Assembly (NCBI GenBank): GCA_001566295.1
Contig: KQ964245.1
Span: 2,485,524-2,549,523, forward strand
Source of the DNA: Microdochium bolleyi
Taxonomy: Eukaryota; Ascomycota; Sordariomycetes; Xylariales; Microdochiaceae
Reading direction: 5' to 3'
DNA length: 64,000 nt
Below the pieces are notes generated by a model. That model ran no database searches. It was not told the origin of the DNA and saw nothing but the letters and a program-made list of their open reading frames with translations. A program made the position numbers and the translations under genes. Shown here piece after piece: positions 60,516-64,000 of this stretch. The stretch's first letter is position 1. The number at the start of each line of letters is the position of its first letter.

Positions 60516-61467
60516 GATTGCTGTGGTGGCGGCGCAGGGGAGAAATGTGTGTATGTGTGTCTGCTTCGGTGAAGGTATGCGTTCTGGTGTCGATGCTTCC
60601 CGACGAAGGCAGTGGCGAATGAGTTTTGCGCCGCTGGGGGGGGCCGAGGGTTGTGACCGGGGGTTTTTGCTCCGTCTCGCGAGTGCGTGTTGCGCAAAGA
60701 GCGGCTGTGTGCGTGCTGAATGCAGTGGTGTCTCCGGAATGCTGTGTCGGAAGCACGTGGATGTGGATGTGGGTGTGGACAGTCGGGAATAGCTTCAAAA
60801 AATTGTTAGGGTCGCAAAGGGTCGCAAAGGGTCGCAAAGGGTCGCAAAGTTGGAGTCTGGTTGTCCAGGCAGTCAGTCAGTTCAACCTGGGTGGGCAGGA
60901 ACGCGCCAACACAGCCAATCATGGCGCAGCGCCGGCTTGCCGGGGTTCGTGTGGACGCAGGCGCCTGCCTCAGCCAGTCAGGAGCTCCGCTTTTCGGTCC
61001 AGGATATTGAAGCAAACGGGCCTACTTGGTCGTGGGGGATGCCCCCACTTTGTCGCATCAGGCACAACCTCAGGTCCCGGGGAATCCCCATCACTTACAC
61101 CGCGAACGAGACAAGGGGAAGCGGGTGGCCCCAATCTTTGCAGACTGAGGCCAACAGCAAGATTACTGCGAGAAAGGGAAAAGAGGCACCTTGATAAAGA
61201 CACCGCTCCAGCGCCTCCGGGTGCGTTAAAGAATCGTGAGCTACAATATGCAAGCTTCGATTGTCGTCTCGTCCGCTTAGGCCTACCGAAGACACGGTCT
61301 CGGCCTCTTTGCCCTTATGGCTTCCAGCCTTTGCGTCCAGACTGTTAAAGCTTGATCTGGTCTGTGTCGGTCACTTCGGGCCATTCTAGGAGGTATTACG
61401 ACTTTGTAAGCCTATGATGAAGACATCCAACCGTAGGGCCTGGCCTGAGAGATGGTTCAATTGAACC
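60516..61467. other. Intergenic region with decamer repeat
   Basis: About 950 bases between the PRKRIP1-like gene and the ankyrin gene (both minus strand). It holds the promoter of the former and the 3' region of the latter. No gene is recognised. Confidence 0.5.
60809..60848. repeat. Four exact tandem copies of a 10-base unit
   Basis: The unit GGGTCGCAAA occurs four times without change, about 290 bases upstream of the PRKRIP1-like start codon. On the gene's strand it reads TTTGCGACCC. It may be a minisatellite or a clustered protein-binding site. Confidence 0.9.
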
Positions 61468-64000
61468 CTATGACACCTGTCCGACATCGCCAACTCTTCG
61501 CGCATGTTGACCCTGTGCTTCCAAAACCCGCCCCCTGAAAAAATCGTCGTTGATCTTGTCTGCGTCAATCAGATGGGACCATCGTAATAGATGACCTAGC
61601 ATCGAGGGGTCTCCAAGGGCGTAGTCGATGTTTGAGGAGTCTTCATAGGCAATGGCATAGTCGATGGTTGAGCGGCCTGCTGCATCCCGCAACTCCAAAT
61701 CTACTTCATCGCCCCAAACCTGCAATATCGCATCCAGGGCGTAGTAGTGTCCATGGATAGCCGCCACCATCACGGCAGTACGACCATCCTCTGTCTGTGC
61801 ATTTATGTCAAATCCAGTCGGAAAAGCTTGAAGCAAGGCGTGGCAAATCTCGACGTCTCCACACTCATGCCAGCTTTCCGCCATGGTAAGCATGATATGC
61901 AATGGTGCATGTGCTGCCAACGTCAGATCGATCTGTGGACACAGCAGTAGAACTTCCACGCCCTCAGTACCCAAATACCCTATTTCGATAGCGTATATGA
62001 GCGGTGTACTTCCATAGTTGTCTAGACGATTCACGTCGATGCCTGGGTGGCTTGATAGCAAAGCGGTGACGCGGCTTCCATCCGGATGTGCAGCTGCGTA
62101 GAACAGTGGCGTTCGCCCATCCTTGTCGGGCCAGTCAAGCAGATCTGGACTCGTATACTTCAAGATGAGATCGAACCCATCGCCGTACCCGGAGATCGCG
62201 CAATGAGACAGCGGTGTACGATCAGCATGGTCTTTGGAGTTGGGGTCGAACTTGGAGCTCATCAGTAGCGTCTGGATGATTGGGCCATCCTCCCATCTCC
62301 TTTCGCAGGCCCATGATAGAGGAGTACGACCATTGAAGTCTGCAATGTCTGGATCGGTGTCATGGTGCGCATTCAACAGCGCTGCCACGACTTCCACATC
62401 CTGATGTTGCGCAGCATATGAGAGCGCGGTTCGGCCGCGATCACATATACAATTCAAGTCAACCCCAGGATGATCAAGAACGAGCTCGACACAAGGCGCT
62501 ACGGCCCAGCCCCCCCGTAACACGCGCATGGCACTCAAGAGCCACGTCTGACCGTCCTCGTCCTTCCTGTTGATATCTAGACATTCCAGGTTCAGAAAGA
62601 CTTGTAACACCGATGCGAGTGCGGTATTTTCCAATCGCAAAATATCATGGAACGCGCTGTGGATGAGGCGAACCAAAACAACTGGCTCTAATGGCTCATC
62701 CGACAACTTCGCTATGAGGACGTGCAGATTCGAGCGATTCACTCCATGCATCATCCCCGCTAGGGCCATTTGGTAACCTTCAGATAGAAGGCTAGAAGAG
62801 CGCACATGGCCGAGAAGACACTCAAGCAGTGGGAGGTCGGCATGAGATGCCACCCACTTCAATGGCTCAAGCAAGGACTCCTCGCCACGGTCAATACTGG
62901 CCAGAATAATCTTCTCTGCCCAGAAGGACAACGAAGCTTTACCCTCGAGGCATCTCAACGCCGCAACAGTCGACCCAAAATCCAGATCGTGCATTCTTAC
63001 GAGAGTCTCTCTAATCTCGACCGCGTGTAGCACGTCATTGACACGATCGATGGATGCCAATGACTGGAAGTCGATTTGTAGCCTCGGGGAATTTCGCAGC
63101 AGGAATTCCAAGATCTTGCCATGACCGCGAGCTGTTGCGACAAATACAGCTTCTTGAACCGTGCTCGTGCTGACATCAGGTCTTGATAGCAGGATCTGCA
63201 CTGTAGAGTAATGGTCCTGGTGTGTCGCAAGAACTAGAGGGTGGAGGTACAACCCGACATCTGCCCGTTTGCCATGCAGGTGGTGGTAGTAGGACGATCG
63301 CTCGTTCGTACATTTGTGCCCATCCTCAAGGAGGCTTGCCACATAGTTGTCCAGACCCCACCGAGCTGCCACAGACACAGGGCCAGGTTTCAGGATGCGG
63401 AACTCTTGCACAAATCCAACCACCGCGAGGTGTTCCATAATACCTCTGGTCATGACATCATGTTGCCAATACACCGAGAGAGCACGCTCCGTGGTGAGGA
63501 GTTGCATGGCCAATGGCTTGAGTGCTGAGCGCCATAGATCCAAGTGCTGTGCCCAGTAGTCTTGTGCGTAGAGAAGGAACGGCCACTGCTTGAGCTCCGA
63601 AAGAGGACTCGACGAAATGTCTCGTGATGGCAGGAAATTTGAGCCCTCGGCCTGCCGATCCCTCAGCCACGTGTTGTGCAACATCGCAATATCGTCGTGC
63701 AATTGTGGGGCTAGTAGATAGGTCAGACACGCCTCAGCGATGGTGCGGCCACACTCCGGGACCCAGCGATCAAGCCGGTCAGAGTCAAAGTACTCTTGAG
63801 CCGTATAGTGGACTAGCCGAACAATGTTGTTTTCGATGTCGACAATTACGAGACCGAGACACACGCTCAGCATGACTTTGAGGCTGGGGACATTGCGCTT
63901 GGGATCTTTGAAGATGCCAGGCTTGATGGCAACTGCATTTTGAAGCTCAACAGCAGAGAGTGGCCGCATGCTGTGGACTATCCAGTTGATGATCGACTGG
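61468..64000 (-). CDS. Ankyrin-repeat protein, NACHT/NLR-like C-terminal part (5' end outside window)
   Basis: An open frame from the window edge to TGA gives 843 residues, lacking the start. The first visible part, INWIVHSMRPLSAVELQ, and then NIVRLVHYTAQEYFDSDR match the winged-helix stretch that follows the NACHT P-loop ATPase in many fungal NLR-like proteins. The NACHT domain itself would lie beyond the window and is therefore inferred. A long ankyrin solenoid follows: HPLVLATHQDHYSTVQILLS, GRTALSYAAQHQDVEVVAAL, GRTPLSWACERRWEDGPIIQ, RTPLSHCAISGYGDGFDLIL, GRTPLFYAAAHPDGSRVTAL, GSTPLIYAIEIGYLGTEGVE and GRTAVMVAAIHGHYYALDAI. Such proteins are linked to non-self recognition and programmed cell death in some fungi. 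Several repeats are degenerate, particularly in the middle. The last about 25 residues lack repeat features. Confidence 0.85.
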   Translation of the reverse strand, partial: QSIINWIVHSMRPLSAVELQNAVAIKPGIFKDPKRNVPSLKVMLSVCLGLVIVDIENNIVRLVHYTAQEYFDSDRLDRWVPECGRTIAEACLTYLLAPQLHDDIAMLHNTWLRDRQAEGSNFLPSRDISSSPLSELKQWPFLLYAQDYWAQHLDLWRSALKPLAMQLLTTERALSVYWQHDVMTRGIMEHLAVVGFVQEFRILKPGPVSVAARWGLDNYVASLLEDGHKCTNERSSYYHHLHGKRADVGLYLHPLVLATHQDHYSTVQILLSRPDVSTSTVQEAVFVATARGHGKILEFLLRNSPRLQIDFQSLASIDRVNDVLHAVEIRETLVRMHDLDFGSTVAALRCLEGKASLSFWAEKIILASIDRGEESLLEPLKWVASHADLPLLECLLGHVRSSSLLSEGYQMALAGMMHGVNRSNLHVLIAKLSDEPLEPVVLVRLIHSAFHDILRLENTALASVLQVFLNLECLDINRKDEDGQTWLLSAMRVLRGGWAVAPCVELVLDHPGVDLNCICDRGRTALSYAAQHQDVEVVAALLNAHHDTDPDIADFNGRTPLSWACERRWEDGPIIQTLLMSSKFDPNSKDHADRTPLSHCAISGYGDGFDLILKYTSPDLLDWPDKDGRTPLFYAAAHPDGSRVTALLSSHPGIDVNRLDNYGSTPLIYAIEIGYLGTEGVEVLLLCPQIDLTLAAHAPLHIMLTMAESWHECGDVEICHALLQAFPTGFDINAQTEDGRTAVMVAAIHGHYYALDAILQVWGDEVDLELRDAAGRSTIDYAIAYEDSSNIDYALGDPSMLGHLLRWSHLIDADKINDDFFRGRVLEAQGQHARRVGDVGQVS

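Noticed and set aside
59710..60792. 360-codon open frame on the plus strand
   Set aside because: It is antisense to the PRKRIP1-like gene and of low complexity (Ser/Pro/Cys runs).
1..64000. Possible tRNA, 5S rRNA or CRISPR array
   Set aside because: I scanned by eye for B-box-like and 5S-like sequences and for spaced direct repeats and found no convincing case. A tRNA scan would be more sensitive than reading.

Overview
The window looks like nuclear DNA from a filamentous ascomycete (Pezizomycotina, probably Sordariomycetes; this is inference from gene content and style). The signs are short spliceosomal introns (about 55-130 nt) with GTRNGT donors, CTRAC-type branch sites and YAG acceptors; strong C/G preference at third codon positions; pyrimidine-rich 5' leaders; and single genes on both strands rather than operons. 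I found no tRNA, rRNA, CRISPR array or intact transposon. Gene models were built by joining reading frames across splice sites seen in the sequence, and every join keeps both frame and conserved protein sequence.

Layout. 1-13.7 kb holds a TRAPPC11/Foie gras TRAPP subunit (+), the phospholipid methyltransferase Opi3 (-), glycerol kinase (+) and mannose-1-phosphate guanylyltransferase (-): secretion, phosphatidylcholine synthesis, glycerol use and cell-wall sugar nucleotide supply. 13.7-29.1 kb is gene-poor. Two stretches (8.3 and 6.2 kb) rich in microsatellites, one with a 61-base pure C tract, flank a single small spliced gene for a 132-residue dsRBD-like protein. 29.1-39.7 kb holds a DIL plus ankyrin protein (-), allantoicase (-), a cytochrome b561-type membrane protein (+), a small hypothetical protein (+) and a seven-exon M13/neprilysin-type membrane metallopeptidase (-). 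41.7-43.6 kb carries a secreted arylsulfotransferase-family protein (-).

After another 5.1-kb gene-free stretch, 48.7-54.8 kb encodes a 2016-residue hybrid histidine kinase (+) with a probable split GAF, two PAS domains, HisKA, HATPase, a degenerate receiver-like segment and a true receiver. A class II aldolase/adducin-family protein (-), the chaperonin subunit CCT3 (+) and a PRKRIP1/DUF1168 spliceosomal protein (-) follow. The window ends inside an ankyrin-repeat protein (-) whose visible N-terminal part matches the region that follows NACHT in fungal NLR-like proteins.

Most genes are conserved housekeeping genes without a common pathway. The less explained material is the small dsRBD protein in its gene desert, the unusual kinase architecture and its intron just before the phospho-acceptor Asp, the NLR-like ankyrin protein at the edge, and the low-complexity islands. 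I saw no convincing multi-gene novel system.
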